Shown in pieces: positions 34,221-43,691 of a DNA stretch of 64,000 nt. Origin of the DNA: Proteiniphilum sp. UBA5384 (GTDB lineage Bacteria; Bacteroidota; Bacteroidia; Bacteroidales; Dysgonomonadaceae); NCBI RefSeq assembly GCF_002410825.1, contig NZ_DHOS01000032.1, positions 114,144-178,143 of the forward strand, written 5' to 3'. Below the pieces are notes generated by a model. The model was not told the origin of the DNA and ran no database searches. It worked only from the letters and a program-made list of their open reading frames with translations. The first letter of the stretch is position 1; every line of letters begins with the position of its first letter. Both the position numbers and the translations under genes were made by a program.

Positions 34221-35327
34221 ATGAACAGAAAAACGAAAATAATAGTTTTTGTCTCCATAGCAATATTGATCTTGGGGATGGCATTCTTCCCAAAAATCAA
34301 AAAGCTGTTTACTTCCGAAGGTCGCGACGATGTCTCCGTAGCACGCATTGTAACCGGTGGAAACGGCAGATCGGCATTGATGGTGAATGCTACCCTACTG
34401 AAGCCTCAAACACTGAACAACATGTTCCGAATTACAGGCGTCCTACTACCCGACGAAGAAGTAGACCTCACGTTTGAATCATCCGGGAAGATCACCAGCA
34501 TCTATTTTGAAGAAGGATCCCAAGTGCAAAAAGGAACATTGCTGGCCAAGGTGAATGATGCTCCATTACAGGCTGAACTAAAAAAACTCCAGGCGCAATT
34601 GCCATTAGCTGAAGACAGGTTATACCGCCAACAAACCCTCCTTGAAAAGGACGCCATCAGCCAGGAAACCTATCAATCGGTTGCTACACAATTAGAAACA
34701 TTAAAAGCCGATATCGAATTGGTAAAAACACGCATTCAGCAAACCGAGTTGCGAGCACCTTTCGACGGGATGATCGGCTTACGTCAAGTGAGTGAGGGAG
34801 CATATGCTTCACCATCGGTTGTAATCACTACACTCACTAAAATCTCACCCCTCAAGATTGAATTTTCCCTCACCCAGAATTTTGTGAATACGATTAAACC
34901 GGGAACAGAAATTTATTTCTCGGTAGAGAATGACCTGGGAGTATACAACGCTACAGTATATGCCGTTGAATCACGGTTAGACGTGCGTACACTCAGCCTT
35001 TTTGCCCGTGCCCGCTATCCCAATAGCGACGGGAAGATGAAACCGGGTCAGTCCGCCAGCGTCCGTATCAATCTCGACCAAATCAACAATGCCATCGTCA
35101 TACCAAGTATTTCCAGCATTAAGGAGATGGGACGTGATATTGCCTATGTATACGACAATGGCAATGCAAGAGAGGTAGAAATCGTTACCGGGATGCGTAC
35201 ATCAGCATCAGTAGAAGTAATCAGCGGCCTAAATATAGGCGATACGCTGCTCACTACCGGTGTGATGCAATTACGGAATGGGATGCCGGTACAAATCGGC
35301 CAAATGGTTGAAAACAGAGCAGATTAA
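34221..35327 (+). CDS. RND efflux periplasmic adaptor (membrane fusion protein)
   Basis: 368 residues. An N-terminal membrane segment (about 7-24) is followed by the lipoyl-like beta-barrel entrance (VDLTFESSGKITSIYFEEGSQV), a helical hairpin (about 115-175) and the return strand ELRAPFDGMIG that marks HlyD/AcrA-family adaptors. It bridges the inner-membrane pump and the outer-membrane channel. It is the first gene of a three-gene operon: 6 bases separate it from the pump gene, and a TolC-like gene follows. No adjacent regulator gene is seen, so the substrate cannot be told. Confidence 0.94.
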   Translation: MNRKTKIIVFVSIAILILGMAFFPKIKKLFTSEGRDDVSVARIVTGGNGRSALMVNATLLKPQTLNNMFRITGVLLPDEEVDLTFESSGKITSIYFEEGSQVQKGTLLAKVNDAPLQAELKKLQAQLPLAEDRLYRQQTLLEKDAISQETYQSVATQLETLKADIELVKTRIQQTELRAPFDGMIGLRQVSEGAYASPSVVITTLTKISPLKIEFSLTQNFVNTIKPGTEIYFSVENDLGVYNATVYAVESRLDVRTLSLFARARYPNSDGKMKPGQSASVRINLDQINNAIVIPSISSIKEMGRDIAYVYDNGNAREVEIVTGMRTSASVEVISGLNIGDTLLTTGVMQLRNGMPVQIGQMVENRAD

Positions 35328-35333
35328 CAGGAA

Positions 35334-38300
35334 ATGAATTTATCTGAATTAAGTATAAAGCGCCCGGTTTTAGCCACCGTATTAGTGCTGATCATCATCA
35401 TTTTCGGTATGATCGGCTACACCAGTCTGCCTGTACGCGAATATCCCAACGTAGACAATCCCATCATCACCGTACAGGTATCCTATCCGGGGGCCAATGC
35501 GGAAGTGATCGAAAATCAAATCACCGAACCATTGGAGCAGAATATCAATGGTATCCCCGGTATCCGTTCGCTGACCAGTCGCAGTAGTCAGGGAAGTGCA
35601 AGGATCACCGTAGAATTTGAACTGAGCGTGGATATGGAAACCGCCGCCAACGATGTGCGGGATAAGGTCTCCATCGCGCAAAGGTATCTCCCGCGTGATG
35701 TGGATCCCCCCACGGTGTCGAAAGCCGATGCCGACTCCGATCCTATCATGCAGATCACCATCCAGAGTCCCATACGCTCCATGCTGGAACTCTCCGAGAT
35801 CGCCGACCTCACCGTGAAAGAGCGTCTGCAGACCATTTCCAATGTAAGCGCCGTGGAGATATGGGGTGAATACCGCTATGCCATGCGGCTATGGCTCGAT
35901 CCGCTTAAGATGGCAGCATATAATATCACCCCGATAGATATAAAGAACGCACTCGACAGGGAAAACATCGAACTTCCCGCCGGAAGTATCGAAGGCGACC
36001 AGATAGCACAATCCATCCGCACCATGGGATTGATGCAAACTCCTGAAGATTTCAACAACCTCATCCTCGTGGAAAACGACTTCCGTGTCGTACGCTTCCG
36101 CGACGTGGGATTTGCCGAGCTCGATGCGGCCAACCGGCAGAATATCCTCAAAAGGAACGGTGTGCCCATGGTGAGTTGCGTAATTATTCCGCAACCGGGA
36201 GCCAATCACATCAATATTGCCAATGAGGTGAGGATACGTATGGAACAAATGCGCAAGGACCTTCCGGAAGATGTGACTCTCGATACGGCATTCGATAATA
36301 CCAAATTCATTCGTGCCTCTATCAACGAGGTGGAAGAGACCGTGCTGATCGCTTTTATCCTTGTGGTAGCGATCATTTTCCTCTTTTTAAGGAATTGGCG
36401 GGTGACGCTGATTCCCGCCCTTGTGATTCCTATTTCGCTAATCGGTATTTTCTTTGTGATGTACCTGGCGGGGTTTTCCATTAACGTATTATCGATGTTG
36501 GCCGTAGTACTATCTGTAGGATTGGTCGTTGATGATGCGATCGTAGTGACCGAGAATATTTTTCAGAAGGTGGAAGGTGGAATGGATCCTGAAGAGGCAT
36601 CCATCGCAGGATCGAAGGAGATTTTCTTTGCGGTAATCTCCACCACAATGACCTTGGTGGCGATATTTTTTCCAATTGTTTTTCTGGAAGGGATGACAGG
36701 GCGCCTGTTCCGTGAATTCAGCATTGTGATTTCCGGAGCACTTATCATTTCAGCTTTTGCCGCATTATCCTTCGTACCGATGCTATCCTCGAAAATGCTC
36801 ACCACGGGACGAAAAAAGAATAAGCTACATGAAAAGACCGAATTTATATTCAATGGATTGAATCATATTTATGACAGATCGCTGCGGGCCTTCCTGCGTA
36901 ATAAATGGCTTGTGCTGCCGGTAATCATCGTAGCAGGTATATTTATTATTATTTTTTGGAATAAGATTCCCGCGGAAATGGCGCCACTCGAAGACCGATC
37001 CCTGGTAATGATTCGTAGTTCTGCACCCGAAGGGGCCACTTATGAGTTTATCAGGGATTATACCGAACGCATCTCGCAAATCGCCGACGTTATCGCACCG
37101 GAAAGGGTGTCGAATATCAATATGACCCGCGGCACTTTTGGTTCGATCCGACTTGTACTACCCGATATGCGTGAACGCGACCGCAGCCAGATGGAAATTG
37201 CCGACGCCCTCACCCTCGCCGTCAGGGATGAAACCGCTGCCCGTGCTTTTGTGCAACAGCAATCCACTTTTGGTGGACGCCGCGCCGGTATGCCGATACA
37301 GTATATCCTGCAAGCACCCAATCTTGAAAAACTGCAGGAATTTATTCCTCCCTTCATGGAAAGGGTAGATGCCAGTCCCGTTTTTCGAATGGGCGACGTG
37401 GACCTGAAGTTCACCAAACCGGAAACAAAAATCATTATCGACCGCGATAAGGCAGCCATGCTCGGGGTAAGCACCCGTGACATCGGGCAAACCCTGCAAT
37501 ACGCGCTGAGCGGACAGCGGATGGGCTATTTCTACATGAATGGCAAACAATACCAGATACTGGGGGAAATCAATCGGCAACAGCGAAATACTCCCGTCGA
37601 CCTGAAAACCATTTACATCAAAAACAATACCGGTCAGATGATCCAGATGGACAATCTGGTAAAACTCGAAGAGACGGTTGCCCCTCCCCAACTCTACCGG
37701 TATAACCGCTTCAACTCAGCCACTATCACTGCCGGATTAGCTCCCGGTTATTCACTCGGCGAGGGATTGGAAGAAATGGACAGGATCGCCTCCGAAGTAC
37801 TGGACGACTCATTCAGGACTGCTTTGGAAGGCGAATCCAGGAACTTCAAAGAGAGTTCTTCGAGCCTGATTTTCGCTTTCGGCCTCGCTATCGTATTGAT
37901 CTTCCTGGTGATGGCGGCACAATTCGAGAGCTTTAAAGATCCGTTTGTCATCATGTTCTCCGTTCCATTGGCATTGTTCGGAGCATTGCTGTTCATGCGG
38001 ATATTTGACATTACAATGAATATATACAGTCAGATAGGTATTATCATGCTGATCGGCTTGGTGACCAAAAACGGAATTCTGATCGTGGAGTTTGCCAACC
38101 AGCGGCAGAATGCCGGTGTCAATAAGCTCAAAGCAATCATCGATGCCTCCATACAGCGGTTACGCCCTATACTTATGACCAGTATCTCCACCATCCTTGG
38201 ATTGTTACCCCTTATGTTCGCCACCGGCGAAGGAGCCAACGGACGAGTTGCCATGGGTACGGCAGTGGTCGGCGGATTGCTTATTTCTACACTGTTCACC

Positions 38301-38387
38301 CTATATGTCGTCCCGACCATGTATATATATCTCTCTACAAACAGGGAAGTACAGGAAATGAAACGGTTGAAAAGGAAACAAGGTTGA
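35334..38387 (+). CDS. RND multidrug efflux pump (HAE1 family)
   Basis: 1017 residues, the normal size for AcrB-type pumps, with 12 transmembrane helices and two large periplasmic loops. The proton-relay pair is present as Asp400-Asp401 in GLVVDDAIVV (AcrB Asp407/408). The first residues (ELSIKRPVLATVLVLIIIIFG) are the conserved TM1 entry, and GLVTKNGILIVEFANQ carries the conserved TM10 Lys. It exports drugs or other amphiphiles by H+ antiport together with the preceding adaptor and the following outer-membrane factor. Confidence 0.96.
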   Translation: MNLSELSIKRPVLATVLVLIIIIFGMIGYTSLPVREYPNVDNPIITVQVSYPGANAEVIENQITEPLEQNINGIPGIRSLTSRSSQGSARITVEFELSVDMETAANDVRDKVSIAQRYLPRDVDPPTVSKADADSDPIMQITIQSPIRSMLELSEIADLTVKERLQTISNVSAVEIWGEYRYAMRLWLDPLKMAAYNITPIDIKNALDRENIELPAGSIEGDQIAQSIRTMGLMQTPEDFNNLILVENDFRVVRFRDVGFAELDAANRQNILKRNGVPMVSCVIIPQPGANHINIANEVRIRMEQMRKDLPEDVTLDTAFDNTKFIRASINEVEETVLIAFILVVAIIFLFLRNWRVTLIPALVIPISLIGIFFVMYLAGFSINVLSMLAVVLSVGLVVDDAIVVTENIFQKVEGGMDPEEASIAGSKEIFFAVISTTMTLVAIFFPIVFLEGMTGRLFREFSIVISGALIISAFAALSFVPMLSSKMLTTGRKKNKLHEKTEFIFNGLNHIYDRSLRAFLRNKWLVLPVIIVAGIFIIIFWNKIPAEMAPLEDRSLVMIRSSAPEGATYEFIRDYTERISQIADVIAPERVSNINMTRGTFGSIRLVLPDMRERDRSQMEIADALTLAVRDETAARAFVQQQSTFGGRRAGMPIQYILQAPNLEKLQEFIPPFMERVDASPVFRMGDVDLKFTKPETKIIIDRDKAAMLGVSTRDIGQTLQYALSGQRMGYFYMNGKQYQILGEINRQQRNTPVDLKTIYIKNNTGQMIQMDNLVKLEETVAPPQLYRYNRFNSATITAGLAPGYSLGEGLEEMDRIASEVLDDSFRTALEGESRNFKESSSSLIFAFGLAIVLIFLVMAAQFESFKDPFVIMFSVPLALFGALLFMRIFDITMNIYSQIGIIMLIGLVTKNGILIVEFANQRQNAGVNKLKAIIDASIQRLRPILMTSISTILGLLPLMFATGEGANGRVAMGTAVVGGLLISTLFTLYVVPTMYIYLSTNREVQEMKRLKRKQG

Positions 38388-38429
38388 TTTGATGATTTAC
38401 AGATGTGATGAATGTGAGAAATTAAAAAA

Positions 38430-39788
38430 ATGATGATAAAAAACGTGCTTTTACTACTCTTTTTCTTGCTGATTGCACCTGTTGTTTCTGCACAAACCGT
38501 ACAAGCACCTCAACAGGGACAATCCACACACCTCATGATGGATTTGCAGGAATGTCTTAGGATCGGGCTAGAAAACAATTACGATCTACGTATCGTACGA
38601 AATGAAGAGTTGATCTCAGATAATAATGTCACATTGGGAAATGCGGGATTCCTGCCGGATGTCAGCGTAAATGCCGGCTATAACCTGCGCAACAGCAATT
38701 CAGACCAGTATCCTGCGGAAGGAGGGGAGACAATAAAAGCCCGCAATTCCAACACTTCTGCGTTAGATGCAGGTGTAAACCTCAATTGGACGATCTTCGA
38801 AGGATTCCGGATACAAACCAATTATCAGCGGCTAAAAGAGTTACAAACTATCGGTGAATTGAACACACGACTGGCCATGGAAGATTTTATTGCTAATCTC
38901 ACGGCAGAATATTATAATTATGTGCAACAACAGATACGGTTGGGAAACCTCCAATATGCAGTGTCTCTTTCCAAAGAAAGATTACGCATTGTGGAAGCGC
39001 GATATCAGGTGGGATCACTTTCCCAACTCGACCTGCAACAAGCGAAAGTCTACTTCAATGCCGACAGTTCACTCCTTATTCAACAGTATGAAACACTCAA
39101 TCGATCAAGGATAAAGTTGAATGAGCTGATGGGCGGTGATGTGGAACAACATTTCCTTGCGAGAGACACCACTATTCTCTTTGACGCCTCCTTATCGAAA
39201 GAGGAATTATTTACCCGTGCCATGCAGCATAACACCACCCTCCTGCTAAGCGACAAGAATAAAATATTAAGTGAACTGGATCTCAAAAGCTTGAAAAGCA
39301 GGAATTACCCCTATCTACGTTTAAACGGGGGATATGGTTTTACCCACTATAATTACAATAAGGGAACACTTGACAAGCAACGCACCTGGGGTCCGAACGT
39401 GGGACTCACCCTCGGTTATACGATTTTCGACGGATTCAACCGTAAAAGAGAACAAAAAAATGCAGAGATCACTATCCAAAATCGGGAGTTACAAGTAGAA
39501 AGCAATAAGTTGGCGCTGGAAAGCGACTTTGCCAATATGTGGATGGCCTACCAGATCAATATAGAGTTGACCAATCTGGAAATAGAGAGTCTCAAAAATG
39601 CAGAACTCAATTACGAGATCGCCATGGAACGGTACAAGATCGGCGACCTGTCGGGATTGGAACTGCGGGAGGCGCAGAATAGCCTGCTCGAAGCGGAGCA
39701 GCGACTTCTCACCGCACAATACAATACCAAACTTCATGAAATATCACTGCTGCAGATCAGCGGGAGAATCGGGAAATATTTGGAATAG
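38430..39788 (+). CDS. TolC-like outer-membrane efflux protein
   Basis: 452 residues, signal peptide cleaved near residue 22 (VVSAQ). It has the internal duplication and long helical hairpins of the OEP family (first half LQECLRIGLENNYDLRI, second half beginning around DASLSKEELFTRA). It forms the trimeric outer-membrane and periplasmic channel of the tripartite pump. It lies 42 bases after the RND gene. The channel should be specific to this operon, because a second RND operon downstream encodes its own. Confidence 0.94.
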   Translation: MMIKNVLLLLFFLLIAPVVSAQTVQAPQQGQSTHLMMDLQECLRIGLENNYDLRIVRNEELISDNNVTLGNAGFLPDVSVNAGYNLRNSNSDQYPAEGGETIKARNSNTSALDAGVNLNWTIFEGFRIQTNYQRLKELQTIGELNTRLAMEDFIANLTAEYYNYVQQQIRLGNLQYAVSLSKERLRIVEARYQVGSLSQLDLQQAKVYFNADSSLLIQQYETLNRSRIKLNELMGGDVEQHFLARDTTILFDASLSKEELFTRAMQHNTTLLLSDKNKILSELDLKSLKSRNYPYLRLNGGYGFTHYNYNKGTLDKQRTWGPNVGLTLGYTIFDGFNRKREQKNAEITIQNRELQVESNKLALESDFANMWMAYQINIELTNLEIESLKNAELNYEIAMERYKIGDLSGLELREAQNSLLEAEQRLLTAQYNTKLHEISLLQISGRIGKYLE

Positions 39789-39852
39789 ACCGGGAGACAA
39801 GAGGAAGAGATGACCGGGAGACGAGGTGACTGGGAAAAAATGACCGGAAGAC
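39788..39852 (+). repeat. Degenerate short repeat (GACCGGGAGAC)
   Basis: GACCGGGAGAC occurs at 39788-39798 and 39812-39822, with variants GACTGGGA at 39828 and GACCGGAAGAC at 39842-39852. The repeats overlap the TolC-like stop codon and fill the gap to the convergent DUF3810 gene. They look like a slippage-derived array. Confidence 0.5.
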
Positions 39853-39862
39853 CGGCGGATTA

Positions 39863-40936
39863 TCAAGGAGACTCCGTCAAAATACCATAACTTGAGATCA
39901 GTAACTCGACGACTTCTGAATAGTTGGCTTGCCCCGAACTGATTTTATTTGTTTTCAGGTAACCGTCATACACCTTGTCCTGTATAGTTGACAGGGATTC
40001 ATTTCTCGCAGCAAGCCAGTGCCTCCGGTTACGTTGGAGATCGGCAATAATCTCCGGTCGGACAGATGTTCTTAATGACGCGTATTCCTCGGGCAAAACC
40101 CTGTAAACATCGTTTAACAGATAGTTGAGCGTCGATGCATACGCGCTATAACGGATCTTCTCATCGTTACTCTGCGCACAAATGACAAAAGCATACAAGT
40201 TCGCCTCCGATTCGAGGGCAATTCCGAACTGGTGCGCCATTTCATGCGCCAGGGTTGATGGATAGGTAAAATTAAGGCTGTAGTTATTCACATGTATCTC
40301 ATTGAAGAACGGACCGAAATACCCCGAAACACCCGTCTTGGAATAGAGCGGCTCAAACATCATCGGCTTGGGCTTCCTTTTTCCGTTTGGGTAAGATATT
40401 TTTAGCGGCTCGTGCAATGAACGGTACAATGATTCAATTTCCAGCCGTACATCGCTCCGGTCCATATCCCGGCAATCGACATAATATAGGTTGGCTTTCT
40501 CGATAAACCGGACGGTGAAGTTCTTAAGCACTTCCGGATCATACTCCTTTTCCTCTATATCGCTCCGGGTATAAAAATCTTCCCTGAAATAAGCAATTCC
40601 CCATACAAAATAGAACCAAGCGACCAACACTGTCACAAACCGGATAACCGAAAAAAGGAACCGTGAAAGAGAAATCTTACGCATGACGGCGGACACAACC
40701 AACACTATCAACAACAGTACTGCCACAATCAGAAAAATATCGTACAATGAAAACGGGAAAATATTGGAGATAAAAGACAATACAACGGCCACCGCCGGGT
40801 AAATCCGGTGCATATACCATTCCGAAAGCGTCGGGCTGAGGCTGAACAAGAAGATGATCGCAAATAACCCGCCGGCCACCATCAACAAACGTATAAATTG
40901 CCGCTTCCCTACTCTATCCTCTCTTTTTAGTCTCAT
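39863..40936 (-). CDS. DUF3810 membrane protein with HExxH zinc-protease motif
   Basis: 357 residues. Three transmembrane segments in the first 115 residues (about 17-35, 45-83, 96-115) are followed by a soluble domain with HEMAH at 231-235 and a nearby acidic ESEAN segment (from 242) that can give the third zinc ligand. This is the DUF3810 family of Bacteroidetes and Firmicutes, a predicted membrane-bound metallopeptidase whose substrate is unknown. It is a single-gene unit between an efflux operon and a MATE gene, and its stop is 75 bases from the convergent TolC-like gene. Confidence 0.87.
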   Translation of the reverse strand: MRLKREDRVGKRQFIRLLMVAGGLFAIIFLFSLSPTLSEWYMHRIYPAVAVVLSFISNIFPFSLYDIFLIVAVLLLIVLVVSAVMRKISLSRFLFSVIRFVTVLVAWFYFVWGIAYFREDFYTRSDIEEKEYDPEVLKNFTVRFIEKANLYYVDCRDMDRSDVRLEIESLYRSLHEPLKISYPNGKRKPKPMMFEPLYSKTGVSGYFGPFFNEIHVNNYSLNFTYPSTLAHEMAHQFGIALESEANLYAFVICAQSNDEKIRYSAYASTLNYLLNDVYRVLPEEYASLRTSVRPEIIADLQRNRRHWLAARNESLSTIQDKVYDGYLKTNKISSGQANYSEVVELLISSYGILTESP

Positions 40937-41121
40937 GCTGCCTTCATGTTACTTTTCTTCTGACTTTTCATTTCAACCTATTTCTCGCATTTTCTGTAAG
41001 GTAATAACCTCCTGTCTTTTTTACCCCTTTTACTCAATTGGTTCGGGATAGCTATTTTTCTATCTTCAAAATTCTCGATTGTTAAAAGTAAAGATCTTTT
41101 AAGCCCAATCCCTGATTCTCT

Positions 41122-42417
41122 TTAATTCTTAATTTTCAATGCTTTCTTCGCCCAGAGGGTCTGCGTAGCTCCTCGCACAAAAAGATAAAGGATAAACGAA
41201 AACCAGAGTCCGTTGTTTCCCCACAGAGGTGTCGTGATAAAATAACAAACAAAAAAAGAGGCGGAAGAAACGATCATCGCATTGCGCATCTCGGCGGAGG
41301 CGGTGGCACCGATAAAAATGCCGTCCCACAGGAAGGCGGCAAAACCAATAATCGGGATTAATACTGTCCAAAACATAAAATCTTTGGCGTGCTCGATAAT
41401 CGCAAGGTCATTGGTCATGATAAGCAATATGGGATCGGAAAAGAGCATATAAATCACTACCGCCACCAGGCTGACCATCAATCCCCAGAAAAAGACCCTG
41501 CGAATCATCCATTGAAGGTATTCCCGATTTTTTGCGCCATAAAACCGACCGGTCAATGCTTCTGCAGCATAAGCAAATCCATCCATAAAGTAGGAGAACA
41601 GCATAAAGAATTGCATCAACAAAGCATTTACCGCCAGAATGATCTCTCCCATGCCCGAGGATGCAAAAGTGAAGAAAGTAGTCACCAGCGTCAATAAAAA
41701 AGTGCGGACAAAGATATCACCGTTCACCCTGAAATACTCTCTGATAGCTTGTTTATCCCAAATAGTTTCTTTGCGGATATATTTCCGCAACCGGCGATAA
41801 TACTTCCACCAGAAACCGGCAGCCACCGCCAACGAAATGGTTTGTGAAAGTGTAGTTCCCAATGCGATCCCTTCAATTTTCATTCCGAAGCCGAACACGA
41901 AAAGGAAGCTCAAAGCAATATTGAGCAAATTATTCAGAATGGCCACAATCATCGGAATCCGGGCATTCTGCATACCGATAAACCAACCATTGAACGCATA
42001 TAACCCCAATACGGCAGGAGCACCCCATATGACAATATGAAAATAGGTCATCACGTGCTCAGTGGATTCCGGCCCCGATTGAATCAGCCCGGAAGCGAGC
42101 AATCCAATAGGATATTGCAACAAGATAATCAATACTCCTACCCCCAAACCAATAGCCAGTGAACGGATAAAAACATTCATCACCTCGGTGAAATTCCGCG
42201 CACCCAACGCCTGGGAGGCGAATCCACTGGAACTCATCCGCAGGAAACCGAAATTCCAGTAGATCATATTGAAAATAGTAGCACCCAATGCAATGGCACC
42301 AATATAAACCGCTGACCCAAGCCGGCCGGCAATCGCAATATCGATCATCCCTAACAGCGGAACAGTAATATTGGTAATGATATTGGGAAGGGCAAGTCTA
42401 AATATTTTTTTGTCCAT
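41122..42417 (-). CDS. MATE-family multidrug/Na+ antiporter
   Basis: 431 residues with about 12 transmembrane helices. The opening (IFRLALPNIITNITVPLLGMIDIAIAGR) and the second-half repeat fit the DinF-like branch of MATE transporters, which expel cationic compounds using Na+ or H+ gradients. It is divergent from the second RND operon across a 206-base gap and may share regulatory sequence with it. The substrate cannot be told from sequence. Confidence 0.93.
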   Translation of the reverse strand: MDKKIFRLALPNIITNITVPLLGMIDIAIAGRLGSAVYIGAIALGATIFNMIYWNFGFLRMSSSGFASQALGARNFTEVMNVFIRSLAIGLGVGVLIILLQYPIGLLASGLIQSGPESTEHVMTYFHIVIWGAPAVLGLYAFNGWFIGMQNARIPMIVAILNNLLNIALSFLFVFGFGMKIEGIALGTTLSQTISLAVAAGFWWKYYRRLRKYIRKETIWDKQAIREYFRVNGDIFVRTFLLTLVTTFFTFASSGMGEIILAVNALLMQFFMLFSYFMDGFAYAAEALTGRFYGAKNREYLQWMIRRVFFWGLMVSLVAVVIYMLFSDPILLIMTNDLAIIEHAKDFMFWTVLIPIIGFAAFLWDGIFIGATASAEMRNAMIVSSASFFVCYFITTPLWGNNGLWFSFILYLFVRGATQTLWAKKALKIKN

Positions 42418-42623
42418 TGCCGCAAAATTACGCTAAAATGAAAGATTCGCAAAATTCAACTTATCAAATATCCAGGGAATTGTCACAGTATATATTTTTG
42501 TTTATACTCCAAACTCAAACATTTTTAGATAAAAAACGTTATTCTTACATATCTTTTTCCGTATTTGAAATTTTAGCAATTTGGTAATTCACGGATCAAT
42601 AAAAAATATATAATTTTAGTCAC

Positions 42624-43691
42624 ATGAAGAAGATTCTATTTATCTGTCTGTGCGCATCGCTTCTAGGTTCTACCGGATGCAAACAGGATAAAGAGCAGAA
42701 AGAGGTTATAAAAACGATAAAAGTAGATTCCGCCATAACCTATGGCGAAAAAAAAACCGTTTCCTTCCCGGGTAAGGTAAAAGCAGCATCAGAGGTGAAT
42801 CTGGCTTTCCGTATAAGCGGACCGATCACAAAGATCAATGTAACGGAAGGACAATTTGTTCGAAAAGGGCAGGTGATAGCCGAAATGGATTCGCGCGATT
42901 ACGCGATACAACTGTCGGCTACAGAAGCAGAATATAAACAGATAAAGGCGGAAGCGGAACGGATAATCCAACTCCATGAAAGACAAAGTGTATCGGAAAA
43001 CGATTACGACAAAGCCGTATCGGGATTACAGCAAATCACCGCCAAATATGACGCCCACAAAAACGCTTTATCGGATACGAAGCTGAAAGCGCCCTTCGAC
43101 GGGTACATCCAAAAGCGCTATTTTGACAGCAACGAAACAATCAGCGCCGGGATGCCTGTCTTTTCAATGATCAGTGCCGGAACACCGGAAGTAGAGATCT
43201 ATATTCCCGCAGGTGAGTTTATCCAACGCGACCAATTCGACTCTTACAGCTGCTATTTTGAACTCTACCCCAACCGCACTTTCCCGCTGGAACTCATCGC
43301 CATCAACCGGAAAGCAAACCTGAACCAGCTTTATACCGTTCGTCTCCGGTTCAATAAAGAACCTGATTCGCCATTACCTTCACCCGGCATGTCCACTATG
43401 GTGACAATCCAATACAAGCCGGAGAACGCCACCATGGTTTCCATCCCTCTTAACGCCGTGTTTGAAATCAATAACAGCCCCACGGTATGGGTGTATGATT
43501 CAACGCAACAAAGGGTTAATGCCCGCGCTATCCGCATCTCCGAAATAATGACCGACGGCACCCTGACCGTCTCGGAAGGATTGCGTGCCGGCGAAAAAGT
43601 TGTTTCAGCAGGAGTCCACCATCTGTCGGACGGGGAAAAAGTCGAACTGTTACCCCAAACGACTGAAACCAACGTAGGAGGCTTGTTATGA
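42624..43691 (+). CDS. RND efflux adaptor lipoprotein (second operon)
   Basis: 355 residues. It is a lipoprotein (LLGSTGC, Cys19), unlike the adaptor at 34221. Adaptor marks are the lipoyl half-motif EVNLAFRISGPITKINVTEGQFV, a coiled-coil hairpin (about 100-140) and KLKAPFDGYIQK. Its stop overlaps the ATG of the following RND gene by four bases (ATGA), so translation is coupled. A TATTTTTG box at 42493-42500 could be part of its promoter, although no -33 element is visible. Confidence 0.94.
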   Translation: MKKILFICLCASLLGSTGCKQDKEQKEVIKTIKVDSAITYGEKKTVSFPGKVKAASEVNLAFRISGPITKINVTEGQFVRKGQVIAEMDSRDYAIQLSATEAEYKQIKAEAERIIQLHERQSVSENDYDKAVSGLQQITAKYDAHKNALSDTKLKAPFDGYIQKRYFDSNETISAGMPVFSMISAGTPEVEIYIPAGEFIQRDQFDSYSCYFELYPNRTFPLELIAINRKANLNQLYTVRLRFNKEPDSPLPSPGMSTMVTIQYKPENATMVSIPLNAVFEINNSPTVWVYDSTQQRVNARAIRISEIMTDGTLTVSEGLRAGEKVVSAGVHHLSDGEKVELLPQTTETNVGGLL

